Shown here piece after piece: positions 27,258 through 38,013 of a DNA stretch of 64,000 nt. Made by a program: the position numbers and the translations under genes. Source of the DNA: Novosphingobium sp. G106 (GTDB lineage Bacteria; Pseudomonadota; Alphaproteobacteria; Sphingomonadales; Sphingomonadaceae); NCBI RefSeq assembly GCF_019075875.1, contig NZ_JAHOOZ010000001.1:930001-994000 (forward strand), in the 5' to 3' direction. Each line of letters starts with the position of its first letter. The first letter of the stretch is position 1. The notes beneath the pieces are model-generated. The model worked only from the letters and a program-made list of their open reading frames with translations. It searched no databases and had not been told where the DNA came from.

Positions 27258-29060
27258 TCAGGCTACGGTGCGATCCTGGCGTATGGTGGCCGTGACGACG
27301 CGGTCGCGACCCAGCGCCTTGGCACGGTAGACCGCCGCATCGGCCGTCTGCATCAGGCGGTCGAAGGGGCAATGATCGGGCGCGGTGGCGAGGCCGATCG
27401 ACGCCGTGACCGGACCCAGTTCGCCGGTATGATGCGGGACCACCAGGGCGCCGATCTGCAGGCGGATATCCTCGGCGCGCGCGGCGGCTTGCTCGGCGCC
27501 GATGCCGGGCATGACGATCAGGAACTCCTCGCCGCCATAGCGGAAGGCATGGCCTTGCTCGCGGGTGGCGTGCTTCAGCGCCGCTCCGACCTCGCGCAGC
27601 ACGGCGTCGCCGGCCTCGTGGCCGAAGGCGTCATTGAAGCGCTTGAAGTGATCGATGTCGATCATCAGGCAGGAGATCGGCAGGCCCAGCCGCTGTGCCT
27701 CGGCAAGCTGCGCCCCGATCATGCTGTCGAGCTGCCGCCGGTTGGCGAGCCCGGTGAGCGGGTCGGCCATGGCCATGTCGCGCAGCGTGTCGCGCAGGCG
27801 CAGGTTGGCCAGGGCCAGGCTGACGTTCTCCGCCAGCATGTTGAGATAGACCTCGGGCGTCGCGCGTCCGGTTCCGGGGCTTGGTTCGAAATAGAGCAGG
27901 CCCAGCGTCTTGCGGTGCGCGGTCAGCGGCAGGCAGAGCGTGTCGGGAATGGCGCCTGCGACGTGATCCAGATGATCGCAGGGGACGTCGACATTTTCGC
28001 CCGAAGGGCGATGGGGAAGGCCGCGGCGCAGGGCCCAGCACGACAGCGTCGAGAATTCCGGCGTCGAATGCCGGGGCTCGAGCCAGCTGCAGCTCTCGAC
28101 CACCGCATTGCGCGTCTGGTCGACGAGATAGAGCCTGCCCGCCAGTTCGGGCGCGATTTCGGGGACGAAGCGCTGCACCACTTCGCGCAGGTCGCCAAGG
28201 GTGTCGCAGCCCTGCATGCGCTGGGTCATGCGCGAGAGCAGGTCGCGGACCTCGCGGTCGGCGTTGCGTTCTTCTTCGAGCCGCTGGCGCTCCAGGCCGT
28301 TCTCGCGGAACACGCGGATCGCCTGGGCCATGTCGCCGATCTCGTCGATCTCGCCATAGGCCGGCGGTTCGACTGCGAAATCCTGCGCGGCGAGGCGATT
28401 GACCACGTCGCTGAGCCGGACCACCGGCCGCAGCACGCGGCGCTTGAAGATGAAGTAGAGCACGCAGAGGAACAGCAGGCCGGTGATGCCGAGCACGATC
28501 TCGGAGGTCGTCCGCCAGAGCTGCGCCAGCCGGGTGGCTTCGGCTATCTCGGCATCGGTGCGCCTGTCGAGCTGATCCTGGAAGCGCTCGACCATCGAGC
28601 CGGCGCGGTCGAGTTCGCGCTCGTACTCGCCGCCGAACAGGATCTGGCGGGCCTTGGCTTCGTCGCCGTTCTGGTGCGCCGCGATCGCCGCTTCCTGCTC
28701 GTCGCGCAGCGAATCCGCCCAGTGCAGGGCATCCTTGAGCAGCGCAATCTCCTGCGGCTTGGCGCCGGCATCGCGGATATGGCCGACGCGCTCCTCGATC
28801 GACCGCAGTGAAGCGGCGTCGCGCTTGTAGAGGATAGCGTAGGTTTCATCGCCGGTGTTCAGGTATTGCCGTGCATGATCGGTCAGCCGCTCGACATCCT
28901 TGTCGAGGTTCTCGGTCGCCTGATCGAGGCGATAGCGTTGGGCGACCGCCTCCCGTTCGTCGCTTTGCGCGCCCGATGCCAGCAGCATCGTCGTGCCAGA
29001 AACGAGAGTCAGCGCGACGGTCGCGCCATAGGCCCAGTTGGTGATCGTCGCCAAACGCAT
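27258..29060 (-). CDS. Membrane sensor diguanylate cyclase (HAMP-GAF-GGDEF)
   Basis: Makes the second messenger cyclic di-GMP from two GTP. The 600-residue protein has an N-terminal helix (~10-30), a helical periplasmic sensor of the CHASE3/4HB type to about residue 180, a second helix TSEIVLGITGLLFLCVLYFI, a HAMP segment (RRVLRPVVRLSDVVNRLAAQ), a GAF-like domain at ~290-410, then GGDEF to the end. The active site is YGGEEFLIVMPG, the permitted GGEEF variant, so the enzyme should be active. No EAL domain is present. AGGTGG precedes the start. The PilZ protein at 10.3 kb is a possible reader. Confidence 0.93.
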   Translation of the reverse strand: MRLATITNWAYGATVALTLVSGTTMLLASGAQSDEREAVAQRYRLDQATENLDKDVERLTDHARQYLNTGDETYAILYKRDAASLRSIEERVGHIRDAGAKPQEIALLKDALHWADSLRDEQEAAIAAHQNGDEAKARQILFGGEYERELDRAGSMVERFQDQLDRRTDAEIAEATRLAQLWRTTSEIVLGITGLLFLCVLYFIFKRRVLRPVVRLSDVVNRLAAQDFAVEPPAYGEIDEIGDMAQAIRVFRENGLERQRLEEERNADREVRDLLSRMTQRMQGCDTLGDLREVVQRFVPEIAPELAGRLYLVDQTRNAVVESCSWLEPRHSTPEFSTLSCWALRRGLPHRPSGENVDVPCDHLDHVAGAIPDTLCLPLTAHRKTLGLLYFEPSPGTGRATPEVYLNMLAENVSLALANLRLRDTLRDMAMADPLTGLANRRQLDSMIGAQLAEAQRLGLPISCLMIDIDHFKRFNDAFGHEAGDAVLREVGAALKHATREQGHAFRYGGEEFLIVMPGIGAEQAAARAEDIRLQIGALVVPHHTGELGPVTASIGLATAPDHCPFDRLMQTADAAVYRAKALGRDRVVTATIRQDRTVA

Positions 29061-29136
29061 GATCTATCCACCTAAGCCGCGAACGATGCCGTTTGGTTAA
29101 TGGCGGCATCAGCAATTGATCTAGGGTCTCTACCAG

Positions 29137-30216
29137 TCAGAGCAGGTCCAGCTGCCCATGTGGCGAGGGCCGACGAAACTGGCTGATATCGAGTTCGAGC
29201 TTCGACCTGTTGATATCCAGCCGCTTGCAGGCGAGGCGGAAGCGCGTGCGGAACAGGTCTGCCCAGACGCCGGTGGGCTTCATCCGCGAGAAGAAATCGG
29301 GATCGTTGTCGCGCCCGTCTCGGATCGACTGGACGATGTGCATGACCTTCGCGGCGCGATCCGGATAGTGGACGCCCAGCCATTCGCGGAACAGCGGCGC
29401 CACCTCGTGCGGCAGGCGCAGCATGATCCAGCTGGCCGAGCGTACCCCGCGACCTGCCGCCTCGGAGAGGATCGCTTCCATGAATTCGTCGGTGATCGAA
29501 GGGATCACCGGTGCGATCGAGACATGGGCGGGGACACCCGCCGCGGCCAGTTGGCCCAGAGCCTCGAGCCGCTTGACCGGCGCCGAGGCACGCGGTTCGA
29601 GCAGGCCCGACAGCTTCGGGTCGAGGCTGGTCACCGAGACGCCGACCGCGATCAGCCTGTGCCGGGCCATTTCGGCCAGCAGGTCGATGTCGCGCGTGAC
29701 CCGCGCCGACTTGGTGGTAATCGTCACCGGATGGCGCACTTCCAGGCAGATTTCGAGGATTTCACGCGTGATCCGATAGGTCGCCTCGATCGGCTGGTAG
29801 GGATCGGTATTGGTGCCCATCGCGATCGGTGCGGGCTTGTAGCCGCGCTTGGCCAAGGTCTCGCGCAGCAGCCTGGCAGCATCGGGCTTGGCGAAGAGCT
29901 TGGTCTCGAAATCGATCCCGGGCGAAAGGTCGTGATAGGCGTGGGTCGGCCGGGCGAAGCAGTAGATGCAGCCGTGCTCGCAGCCGCGATAGGCGTTGAT
30001 CGAGCGGTCGAACATGATGTCCGGTGACTTGTTGAAGGTGACGATCGTCTTGGAGTGTTCCTCGGTGACCGTGGTGCGCAGCTTGGGACCGGGACCGTCG
30101 ATATCCTCGCGCGCGTCGAGCCAGTCGCCGTCCGCCTCGCGCGTAGCCAGGCCGAAGCGGGTGGGCACCGCGCCCGATTGGGCGCCGCGGCCGTGGATGA
30201 CGGGACCGGGACTCAT
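29137..30216 (-). CDS. PA0069-family radical SAM protein
   Basis: Radical SAM enzyme of the SPL-like PA0069 family, 359 residues, function unassigned. The cluster-binding motif is RGCEHGCIYCFARPTHAYHD (CX3CX2C). The conserved NTDPYQPIEATYRITREILE and TITTKSARVTRDIDLLAEMA segments follow. The chosen ATG 30216 gives MSPGPVIHGRGAQSG, the usual family start; the frame is open to 30261. Family members often lie near DNA repair or damage genes, but here the neighbours are unrelated. Confidence 0.88.
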   Translation of the reverse strand: MSPGPVIHGRGAQSGAVPTRFGLATREADGDWLDAREDIDGPGPKLRTTVTEEHSKTIVTFNKSPDIMFDRSINAYRGCEHGCIYCFARPTHAYHDLSPGIDFETKLFAKPDAARLLRETLAKRGYKPAPIAMGTNTDPYQPIEATYRITREILEICLEVRHPVTITTKSARVTRDIDLLAEMARHRLIAVGVSVTSLDPKLSGLLEPRASAPVKRLEALGQLAAAGVPAHVSIAPVIPSITDEFMEAILSEAAGRGVRSASWIMLRLPHEVAPLFREWLGVHYPDRAAKVMHIVQSIRDGRDNDPDFFSRMKPTGVWADLFRTRFRLACKRLDINRSKLELDISQFRRPSPHGQLDLL

Positions 30217-30327
30217 TGTCGAATGGGAACATATTAAGAACAAAATTGCAAGGCCGGGCAATTCCCGGGGTTGTGCCCGACGCCCGCCTTATCTATCGCG
30301 CCAAGCCGACCCAGACAGGAAGCACCC

Positions 30328-30528
30328 ATGGCGAATCTCAAGCTGAACCTGACCGAGGACGAGGTCGAAATCCTCGTCGATGCGCTCGAAGCCGATATGG
30401 AAGGCTATATCGAGGCCGCCAAGGAAGCCCGCGGCAACACGCGGCGCGAGGAAGTTAAGACCTTCACCGAAGCCGCCGAGCGCATCGGGGAACTGCTCAA
30501 GAAGGTCCAGGCGCTGCTAGGCGACTGA
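30328..30528 (+). CDS. Small helical protein, unknown function
   Basis: A 66-residue charged protein, MANLKLNLTEDEVEILVDAL followed by a long helix ending ELLKKVQALLGD, likely a helical hairpin. AGGAAG is 7 bases before the ATG. It is followed 4 bases later by another small gene, so both probably form an operon. No known family. Confidence 0.75.
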   Translation: MANLKLNLTEDEVEILVDALEADMEGYIEAAKEARGNTRREEVKTFTEAAERIGELLKKVQALLGD

Positions 30529-30532
30529 GCCA

Positions 30533-30874
30533 GTGGCCAGAGCCGACCGCCTCGAACGTCTTGATACCCGCCGCGGCGAACTCGAAGCCGAATACCAGGA
30601 AGTGCTGATCGCGGCGCTGCGCAAGGCGGCGGCCGGGTCGTGGGGCCTGTTCGATCACAACCCCGACAAGACGGCGCGCGCCGCCTGGAAGGCCACGGTC
30701 ACCGACCTCTGCGACCGCGGCCAGGAAATCGACGAGATGCGCGAGACGCTGGGACTGGAGCCCTTTGCGCTGCACGCGGAATTCGAGGCGTCGCGCGGGC
30801 CGGTTTCGGCCACGGCCCCGGGTGAGCCGAAGCAGGCGCGCGCCTGGTTGGATCGGCTAGGGGCGGGGACATAG
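30533..30874 (+). CDS. Small protein, unknown function
   Basis: A 113-residue soluble protein starting at GTG 30533, 4 bases after the previous stop. It is helical and charged, with WGLFDHNPDKTARAAWKATV in the centre and LCDRGQEIDEMRETLGLEP after it. The C-terminal ~25 residues are low in complexity and then end ARAWLDRLGAGT. Function unknown; the tight spacing argues that it is expressed with the 66-residue protein. Confidence 0.65.
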   Translation: MARADRLERLDTRRGELEAEYQEVLIAALRKAAAGSWGLFDHNPDKTARAAWKATVTDLCDRGQEIDEMRETLGLEPFALHAEFEASRGPVSATAPGEPKQARAWLDRLGAGT

Positions 30875-32221
<1,347 letters not shown>

Positions 32222-32228
32222 TCCCGAT

Positions 32229-32261
32229 CCGTCAGCCGTGCATCCAGGGCGCGGCTGACGG
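32229..32261 (+). terminator. Hairpin after the aldo/keto reductase
   Basis: CCGTCAGCCG and CGGCTGACGG form a perfect 10-base stem with a 13-base loop, 7 bases after the stop. No T-run follows, so it is either a weak terminator or an RNA-stabilising hairpin. Confidence 0.55.
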
Positions 32262-32345
32262 CAGTGGTACCTGCGCAATCGGCTGGAAAGCTGCACCCAG
32301 GTCCGGTAGATCAGCCCTCGCGAAACATCCCAGGAGCGGGCAGCG

Positions 32346-32861
32346 ATGGCAGCGATCGAATGCGCGTGCGGCACGGTATGTCTCGAGGCCGCCGGTCCTT
32401 CGATGATGACGACGATCTGCCACTGCACGAGCTGCCGCACGGCCGGGCAGGCCTTCGATGCCCAATCCCCGGTGGCGCCCATCGTCGATACCGCGGGCGG
32501 GACGGCAGTGGTCCTGTGGCGAAAGGATCGCGTGCGTTGCCTGCGCGGAAGCGAGCGGCTGGCGGGGCATCGGCTTACGCCAGAATCGCCGTCGCGCCGG
32601 ATGGTCGCTTCATGTTGCGGTACCCCGATGTTCGGGGATTTCACCAAGGGATTCTGGGTTTCGATCTATCGCGGCCGGGTTCCGGCCGCGCCCGAGCCGT
32701 CCGTCCGGGTGATGACGAGCGACGTGGCCGAGGGCACGGTATTTCCCGACGACGGATTGCCGCGCTTTCGCGGTCGGCCGGCGAAGTTCGCGATCAAATT
32801 GCTGACCACCTGGGTGACGATGGGGTTCCGCAATCCGAGGATTGCCGGTGTGCCCGATTAA
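32346..32861 (+). CDS. GFA-family (glutathione-dependent formaldehyde-activating-like) zinc protein
   Basis: A 171-residue protein of the CENP-V/GFA domain family. Zinc-ligand cysteines are visible in IECACGTVCLEAAG, TICHCTSCRTAGQAF and MVASCCGTPMFGD. Most such proteins have no proven enzyme activity and the formaldehyde role applies to few. AGGAG lies 9 bases before the ATG. The stop shares the TTAA sequence with the convergent moaB stop. Confidence 0.83.
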   Translation: MAAIECACGTVCLEAAGPSMMTTICHCTSCRTAGQAFDAQSPVAPIVDTAGGTAVVLWRKDRVRCLRGSERLAGHRLTPESPSRRMVASCCGTPMFGDFTKGFWVSIYRGRVPAAPEPSVRVMTSDVAEGTVFPDDGLPRFRGRPAKFAIKLLTTWVTMGFRNPRIAGVPD

Positions 32862-33385
32862 ACCTCGCGCAGGCGGGGCATCAGCTCGACGAAATTGCAG
32901 GGCCGGTTGCGGCTGTCGAGCTGCTCGGCGAGGATCTGGTCCCAGCCATCCTTCACCGCGCCGTTCGAGCCGGGCAGGGCGAAGATGTAGGTTCCACGCG
33001 AGAGCACGGCCATGGCGCGCGATTGCACGGTCGAGGTGCCGATCGTCTTGAAGCTGAGCCAGCGGAACAGCTCGCCGAAACCGGGAATGTCCTTTTCCTT
33101 GACCTGGTCGAGCGCTTCGGGCGTCACGTCGCGGCCGGTCAGGCCGGTGCCGCCGGTGGTGATGACACAGTCGATACGCGTGTCGTCGATCCAGTTATTG
33201 AGCCGGCGGACGAGCGCCGCGACGACGTCCTTTTCGATCGCGCGTTCGATAAGATTGTGACCTGCCCTGGTGACACGCTCGGCCAGCAGTGCGCCGGACG
33301 TATCGTCCGCTAGCGTGCGGGTGTCGGAGATGGTCAGGACGGCGATGTTGATCGGGGTGAAGGTGCGGCTCTGATCAACGGCCAC
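32858..33385 (-). CDS. moaB: Molybdenum cofactor biosynthesis protein B
   Basis: A 175-residue MoaB/Mog-type protein expected to adenylate molybdopterin. It shows NIAVLTISDTRTLADDTSGA near the start, then VITTGGTGLTGRDVTPEAL, the MPT-binding signature, and FALPGSNGAVKDGWDQILAE. The GTG start at 33385 overlaps the lytic transglycosylase by 11 bases. It is the only recognisable molybdenum-cofactor gene here, so the rest of the pathway must lie elsewhere. Confidence 0.92.
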   Translation of the reverse strand: MAVDQSRTFTPINIAVLTISDTRTLADDTSGALLAERVTRAGHNLIERAIEKDVVAALVRRLNNWIDDTRIDCVITTGGTGLTGRDVTPEALDQVKEKDIPGFGELFRWLSFKTIGTSTVQSRAMAVLSRGTYIFALPGSNGAVKDGWDQILAEQLDSRNRPCNFVELMPRLREV

Positions 33386-35166
33386 GCAGGATCACCCCGT
33401 TGGCAGTCATCCGCACGGCCTTCGATCCGGCAAGACCGGGGAAGGTGGGCCACATGCCCTGGGCCAGCGCGACGCGGCTTTCCGAAGGGCCGCCGGCCTG
33501 GCGCTCGTACATCCAGTAGTTGCGCATGACGATGTTCACGTAGCCGCGCGTTTCCCAGTAGGGCACGCTTTCGATCCATAACAGCGGGTCGCCCTGGTCC
33601 TTGATCTCGGTGTTCCAGCGGCTGATCGGCAGGATGCCCGCGTTGTAGGCGGCCATGACCTTGGGTAGCAGGCCCTGGGTGCCCGGCTGGTCGCGCAGCA
33701 TGTTGAGGTGCTGCTGGCCGAAGGCGAGGTTCACTTCGGGCTTGTTGAGATCGCTGGCGTTGCCCGTGTAGCCGAGATCGGCGGCATGGTCCTTCGCGGC
33801 GGCGGGCATGATCTGCATCAGCCCGCGCGCACCGGCGGGGCTGACCACCGCGGCGCGGAATACCGATTCCTGCAGCGCATGGGCATAGACCAGCGCCGGA
33901 TCGACTTTCCAGCCGCCGACCGGGGTCCACTTGGGCGTCGGGAAGCGCGTTGCCGGCTCGGGCTTGCCGCCATAGGGCGCGTTGTAGGCCATCCACAGCT
34001 GGGTCGAGGGCAGGCCGAGCCCGCGCGCGAGGCGGGTGAGCGGCTGATACTGGTCGGCCGTGCCGATGCGCGCCTGGTGGCGCAGCACTTCGTCGGCAAG
34101 GCTGTCCTCGCCGATTTCGGCTAGGCCCACGGCGACGCGGATGTTGCTGGTGTCACGCAGGCGCTGCCAGTCGGCGGGGGTGAAATCGGCCTCGCCATGC
34201 TGCTCGGGCAGCTTCATGCCGAGCTGTTCGGCGGCGAGCATGCCGTAGAGCGTCTCGTCGCGGCCCGCGGCCATGCGCAGCGGCGCCGCAGCTTCCTCGG
34301 GCTTGCGGCAGCGAACCAGCGCGCGGCTCTGCCAGTAATAGGCGGCCGACTGCAGCTCGGCGTTGTCAGCGCGGGCGGCGGTGTTCTTGAACGCTTCGAC
34401 CGCACCCTGGCAGTCGCCGAGGCGCCAGGCGGCGAGGCCCGCGGTCCACCAGGCTTCGCCGACCCACGGGCCGCTGCCCTGCGTGGCGAGCTGGGCCAGG
34501 CCATAGGCGTCGGCGTCCTGGTTCTCGATATAGAAGGACCAGGCGACGCGCTGCCGCCATTCGGCGCGGGCGGGAATCGGAAAGCGTCGAATCGATGCCG
34601 TCGAGCAGCGTGCGCGCGCCCAGCGGATCGTCGTTCTTGATCTTGTCGAGAATGCCCGAGGCGATCATGCCGGGCATCGTGCCGTCGTCGGTGCTGCGCG
34701 GACGGATGCGCTTGGTCATGCCGGGCAGGCTGATCAGCGGCTGCGCGCTGGGGAGCGAGGGACGGACCTGCGCGCCGCGCGTCGCGGCGAGGCGGGCGAT
34801 CTGCTCGGCCTCGGGCAGGCTGGTGTCCTTGGCGAGCCAGGCGTTGAGCTGGTCGACCTCGATCCGCGGGCTGCCCGAGGCGAGGTAATATTCGGCGAGC
34901 GCCTGCTGGTGGAGCGGGCCGTCGCTCTTCTGCGCGAACAGCGCCTGGACGCGGGTCCAGTCCTTGCGCTCGATCGCGGCAAAGAGATCGCGGTAATACT
35001 GGCGCTCGTCCTGGCTGAGCAGCGAGGGGACAGAGGTGCGATCGGCGCGCGTGCGGAAATAGTCGACCGCGGCGCTGTTGGCATGGGCCGGTGCGGTTCC
35101 GAGCGCTACGGCGCTGGCAGCAGCCATGCCCAAGGCAAGAAACCGTGCTTTAGCGGCGAATGTCAC
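33375..35166 (-). CDS. Lytic murein transglycosylase (interrupted by a +1-base frameshift)
   Basis: Periplasmic Slt70-like enzyme cleaving peptidoglycan glycan strands. The 5' part encodes a signal peptide (FLALGMAAASAVALGTAPAH) and a helical alpha-superhelical region. The 3' part ends in the SLT domain: HALQESVFRAAVVSPAGARG with the catalytic Glu, LMQIMPAAAKDHA, and VMAAYNAGILPISRWN. The two halves are in different frames; an extra G at 34572-34574 (plus strand; SDSARAEWRQRV would be the continuous reading) splits them after codon ~198. Corrected length is 596 residues, normal for the family. The start is GTG 35166. Confidence 0.88.
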
Positions 35167-35209
35167 TCTGGTCTAAACCCCACCTAATTTCGTCTCGACG
35201 GAGTTCCGG

Positions 35210-35953
35210 CTAGTCCGGATTCCAGTCGAGCCACGCTTGCCATAGCCCTGCCTTCCACCGCGGTCGTTCGAGCAAGGCAGCAAGGCTCTTGCCCGCCAAT
35301 AGCGGAAGCGTCACGCCTTCATGGTTAAAAGTTCTTAAAACGGCAGGATTATGCGCTGGGTCGTTGCCAAGCAGCGGCAGGATGTTGCTTCCCAGCGCAA
35401 CCAGTCGCTTAGGCGCCGCCAGTTTTACATGATGGCAGAGCAAAGCGCCGAACCCCTTCTCGGTCAGCGCCGGCCAGTCGGCCATCGGCATGTGACGCGG
35501 CAGGACGCTGGCGAGATAGATCTGACCGGGCGCGATCTGCATTGCCGTGAGCATCGCATCGAGCAGCTTGCCCTGCGGTCCGGACAGCAGGGATTCGGTG
35601 TCGTCACGCTCGGGATCTGGCACGATGACCATCAGATCGGCGCCATGGCTGCCCCGCGGCGGCACGCGACCGGTCGTGCGCCCGTCGTCGAGCCGCGGGT
35701 CGGCCAGCCACCACTCGGTGAAGCTGGCAAGGTCCTGTGGCCAGTCGCTGCTGCGCACGGTCGGCTTTTCGGGCTCGGGCGGCGGCGGAGGCGGCGCCAT
35801 GGCGCGCACGAGCGAGGGCTTCTTCTCGGTAACGGGCGCGGCAAGCCAGTCTGTTGGCACCTCGCCGAAATCGCAGTCGACGCCGGCATCGCGCCACCAG
35901 TCTAATGCGGCAGCGATCTCCTCGCTAATCCCGGGTTTGGCGCGATCTTCCAT
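35210..35953 (-). CDS. Uracil-DNA-glycosylase-superfamily-like protein lacking catalytic motifs
   Basis: A 247-residue protein with the overall layout of family 4/5 uracil-DNA glycosylases: a Pro-rich linker (APPPPPPEPEKP), then ADLMVIVPDPERDD where GEAPG normally lies, SGPQGKLLDAMLTAMQI (equivalent to the GxxGxLLD helix), IYLASVLPRH, and RLVALGSNILPLLG. The Fe-S cysteines of family 4 are absent, and the second active-site motif HPS is replaced by TFNHEGV. So it is a fold relative with doubtful activity. ATG 35953 is used; 35998 is an alternative. It is divergent from the ETF-QO gene. Confidence 0.7.
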   Translation of the reverse strand: MEDRAKPGISEEIAAALDWWRDAGVDCDFGEVPTDWLAAPVTEKKPSLVRAMAPPPPPPEPEKPTVRSSDWPQDLASFTEWWLADPRLDDGRTTGRVPPRGSHGADLMVIVPDPERDDTESLLSGPQGKLLDAMLTAMQIAPGQIYLASVLPRHMPMADWPALTEKGFGALLCHHVKLAAPKRLVALGSNILPLLGNDPAHNPAVLRTFNHEGVTLPLLAGKSLAALLERPRWKAGLWQAWLDWNPD

Positions 35954-36058
35954 CTTGCGGGTCTTGACCTGCCCGTTTGCACTGATCAAGGCGCACATTA
36001 CATTTATCGTACAAATGAACGGGGACGGCCGCTTGGCCGGGAGAACAGGACAGGACTT

Positions 36059-37708
36059 ATGAGCGAACGGGAATCGATGCCCTATGACGTCGTGATCGTC
36101 GGCGGAGGGCCCGCTGGCCTGGCCACGGCGATCCGGCTGAAGCAGCTCAACGCCGACCTCGCGGTCTGCATCCTGGAGAAGGGCTCGGAGATCGGTGCGC
36201 ACATCCTGTCGGGCGCGGTGGTCGATCCCAAGGCGCTCGACGAGCTGCTGCCGACCTGGCGCGATGACGGCTGCCCGATGGCCGAGACCCCGGTGACCGA
36301 CAACTGGCACTGGTTCATGACCAAGGGCGCCAAGGCGCCGATCCCGCACATCATCCAGCCGCCCTTCATGACCAACGACGGCAACTACACCGGTTCGCTG
36401 GGCAACCTCTGCCGCTGGCTTGCCGGCAAGGCCGAGGAACTGGGCGTCGAGATCTTCCCCGGCTTCGCCGCCGCCGAAGTCCTCTATGACGACAAGGGCG
36501 CCGTCCGCGGCGTCGCCACCGGCGACATGGGCGTCGGCCACGACGGCGAGCACAAGCCCGACTACCAGCCGGGCATGGAGCTGACCGCCAAGTACACCGT
36601 CTTCTGCGAAGGCGCGCGCGGCCATCTGACCAAGCGCTTGAAGGCGCAGTACGATCTCGAGCGCGATTGCCAGCCGCAGATCTACGGCCTCGGCATGAAG
36701 GAGCTGTGGGACATCGATCCGGCCAAGCACGTGCCGGGCCGTGTCATCCACACCCAGGGCTGGCCGCTGTCGGAAAGCGACAGCTGGGGCGGCGGTTTCC
36801 TGTACCATCAGGCCAACAACCAGGTCGCGATCGGCTTCGTCGCGGCGCTCGATTACAAGAACCCCTGGGTCTATCCGTTCGAGGAATTCCAGCGCTGGAA
36901 GCAGCATCCAGCGATCCGCGAGATCCTGGAAGGCGGCCGCCGCGTCGCTTACGGCGCGCGCGCGATCAACGAGGGCGGCTGGCAGTCGGTGCCGCGCCTG
37001 GCCTTCCCGGGCGGCGTCCTGGCGGGCTGCTCGGCCGGCTTCGTCAACGTGCCGCGGATCAAGGGCAGCCATACCGCGATGAAGAGCGGCATGCTCGCCG
37101 CCGAGGCGATCGCTGCCGCTGCGGGCGCTGGCCGTGAGCTCGACGAACTGGGCGAATACGACGCCGCGGTCCGCGACAGCTGGATCGCCAAGGAACTCAA
37201 GCTCGTCCAGAACGCCGAGCCGCTGATCGCCAAGTTCGGCGGGGATCTGCTCGGCACGGCCCTGGCGGGGGTCGACATGTGGATGCGCACGCTCAAGATC
37301 GGCCTGCCGATTGCGATGAAGCACCACACCGACGCTTCGCAGATCGAGCGCGCGGACCTCTATCAGCCGATCAAGTATCCGAAGCCCGACAACGTCATCA
37401 GCTTCGACCGGCTCTCGTCGGTGTTCCTCTCGAGCACCAACCACGAGGAAGACCAGCCGTGTCACCTCAAGCTCAAGGATCCGGCGATCCCGACCGCGGT
37501 GAACCTGCCGATCTATGCCGGCCCCGAGGCGCGCTATTGCCCTGCGGGGGTCTACGAATTCCTCGGTATCGAAGAGGGCACGCCGCGGCTCCAGATCAAC
37601 GCGCAGAACTGCGTCCACTGCAAGACCTGCGACATCAAGGACCCGACCCAGAACATCGAATGGGTCGCGCCCGAAGGCGGCGGCGGACCGAACTACCCGA
37701 ATATGTGA
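36059..37708 (+). CDS. Electron transfer flavoprotein-ubiquinone oxidoreductase
   Basis: Inner-membrane FAD/4Fe-4S enzyme passing electrons from ETF to ubiquinone during fatty-acid and amino-acid oxidation. The 549-residue length is typical. FAD-binding VIVGGGPAGLATAIRL is at the N-terminus. The middle carries GDMGVGHDGEHKPDYQPGME and GWPLSESDSWGGGFLYH. The C-terminal ferredoxin-like domain has RYCPAGVYEF, INAQNCVHCKTCDIKDP with the cluster cysteines and ends EGGGGPNYPNM. ACAGGA precedes the start. It is a natural partner for the acyl-CoA ligase pathway at 22 kb, though not linked to it. Confidence 0.96.
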   Translation: MSERESMPYDVVIVGGGPAGLATAIRLKQLNADLAVCILEKGSEIGAHILSGAVVDPKALDELLPTWRDDGCPMAETPVTDNWHWFMTKGAKAPIPHIIQPPFMTNDGNYTGSLGNLCRWLAGKAEELGVEIFPGFAAAEVLYDDKGAVRGVATGDMGVGHDGEHKPDYQPGMELTAKYTVFCEGARGHLTKRLKAQYDLERDCQPQIYGLGMKELWDIDPAKHVPGRVIHTQGWPLSESDSWGGGFLYHQANNQVAIGFVAALDYKNPWVYPFEEFQRWKQHPAIREILEGGRRVAYGARAINEGGWQSVPRLAFPGGVLAGCSAGFVNVPRIKGSHTAMKSGMLAAEAIAAAAGAGRELDELGEYDAAVRDSWIAKELKLVQNAEPLIAKFGGDLLGTALAGVDMWMRTLKIGLPIAMKHHTDASQIERADLYQPIKYPKPDNVISFDRLSSVFLSSTNHEEDQPCHLKLKDPAIPTAVNLPIYAGPEARYCPAGVYEFLGIEEGTPRLQINAQNCVHCKTCDIKDPTQNIEWVAPEGGGGPNYPNM

Positions 37709-37711
37709 TCG

Positions 37712-38005
37712 GTGAAACGGTCTGCAAACATATCCGCCCTCGTGGCGTGTGCGCTTTGGGGCGGATTGTTTCTAACCGGCCGCGACGGAACCTATCAGAT
37801 ATATGGGCAGGGCCCGGGCATTTTTCCCAATGCGGGGCAAATCGACTTCTATATCGTCTTCCCGCTGATCGTCGTTTTGGTCGTTACGGGATGCGCGTGG
37901 GCTACAAACGCATTTCAGAGATGGTTTGCGTTGCTGGGCGTTTTGTCCGGCACAGCCCTGCTGGCCCTGCTTCCCTTCTTGCTGGCCTTTGGAGGCGGGG
38001 TTTAG
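37712..38005 (+). CDS. Small membrane protein, unknown function
   Basis: A 97-residue protein starting at GTG 37712, three bases after the ETF-QO stop. It has three hydrophobic segments (ISALVACALWGGLFLTG, FYIVFPLIVVLVVTG and FALLGVLSGTALLALLPFLL). Function unknown. It ends 8 bases before ispE, so the four genes from ETF-QO to the amidohydrolase could share a transcript. Confidence 0.62.
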   Translation: MKRSANISALVACALWGGLFLTGRDGTYQIYGQGPGIFPNAGQIDFYIVFPLIVVLVVTGCAWATNAFQRWFALLGVLSGTALLALLPFLLAFGGGV

Positions 38006-38013
38006 CCTGCGCA

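Noticed and set aside
35954..37618. Upstream extension of the UDG-like frame across the ETF-QO gene
   Set aside because: Antisense to a full-length ETF-QO gene, with no protein character.
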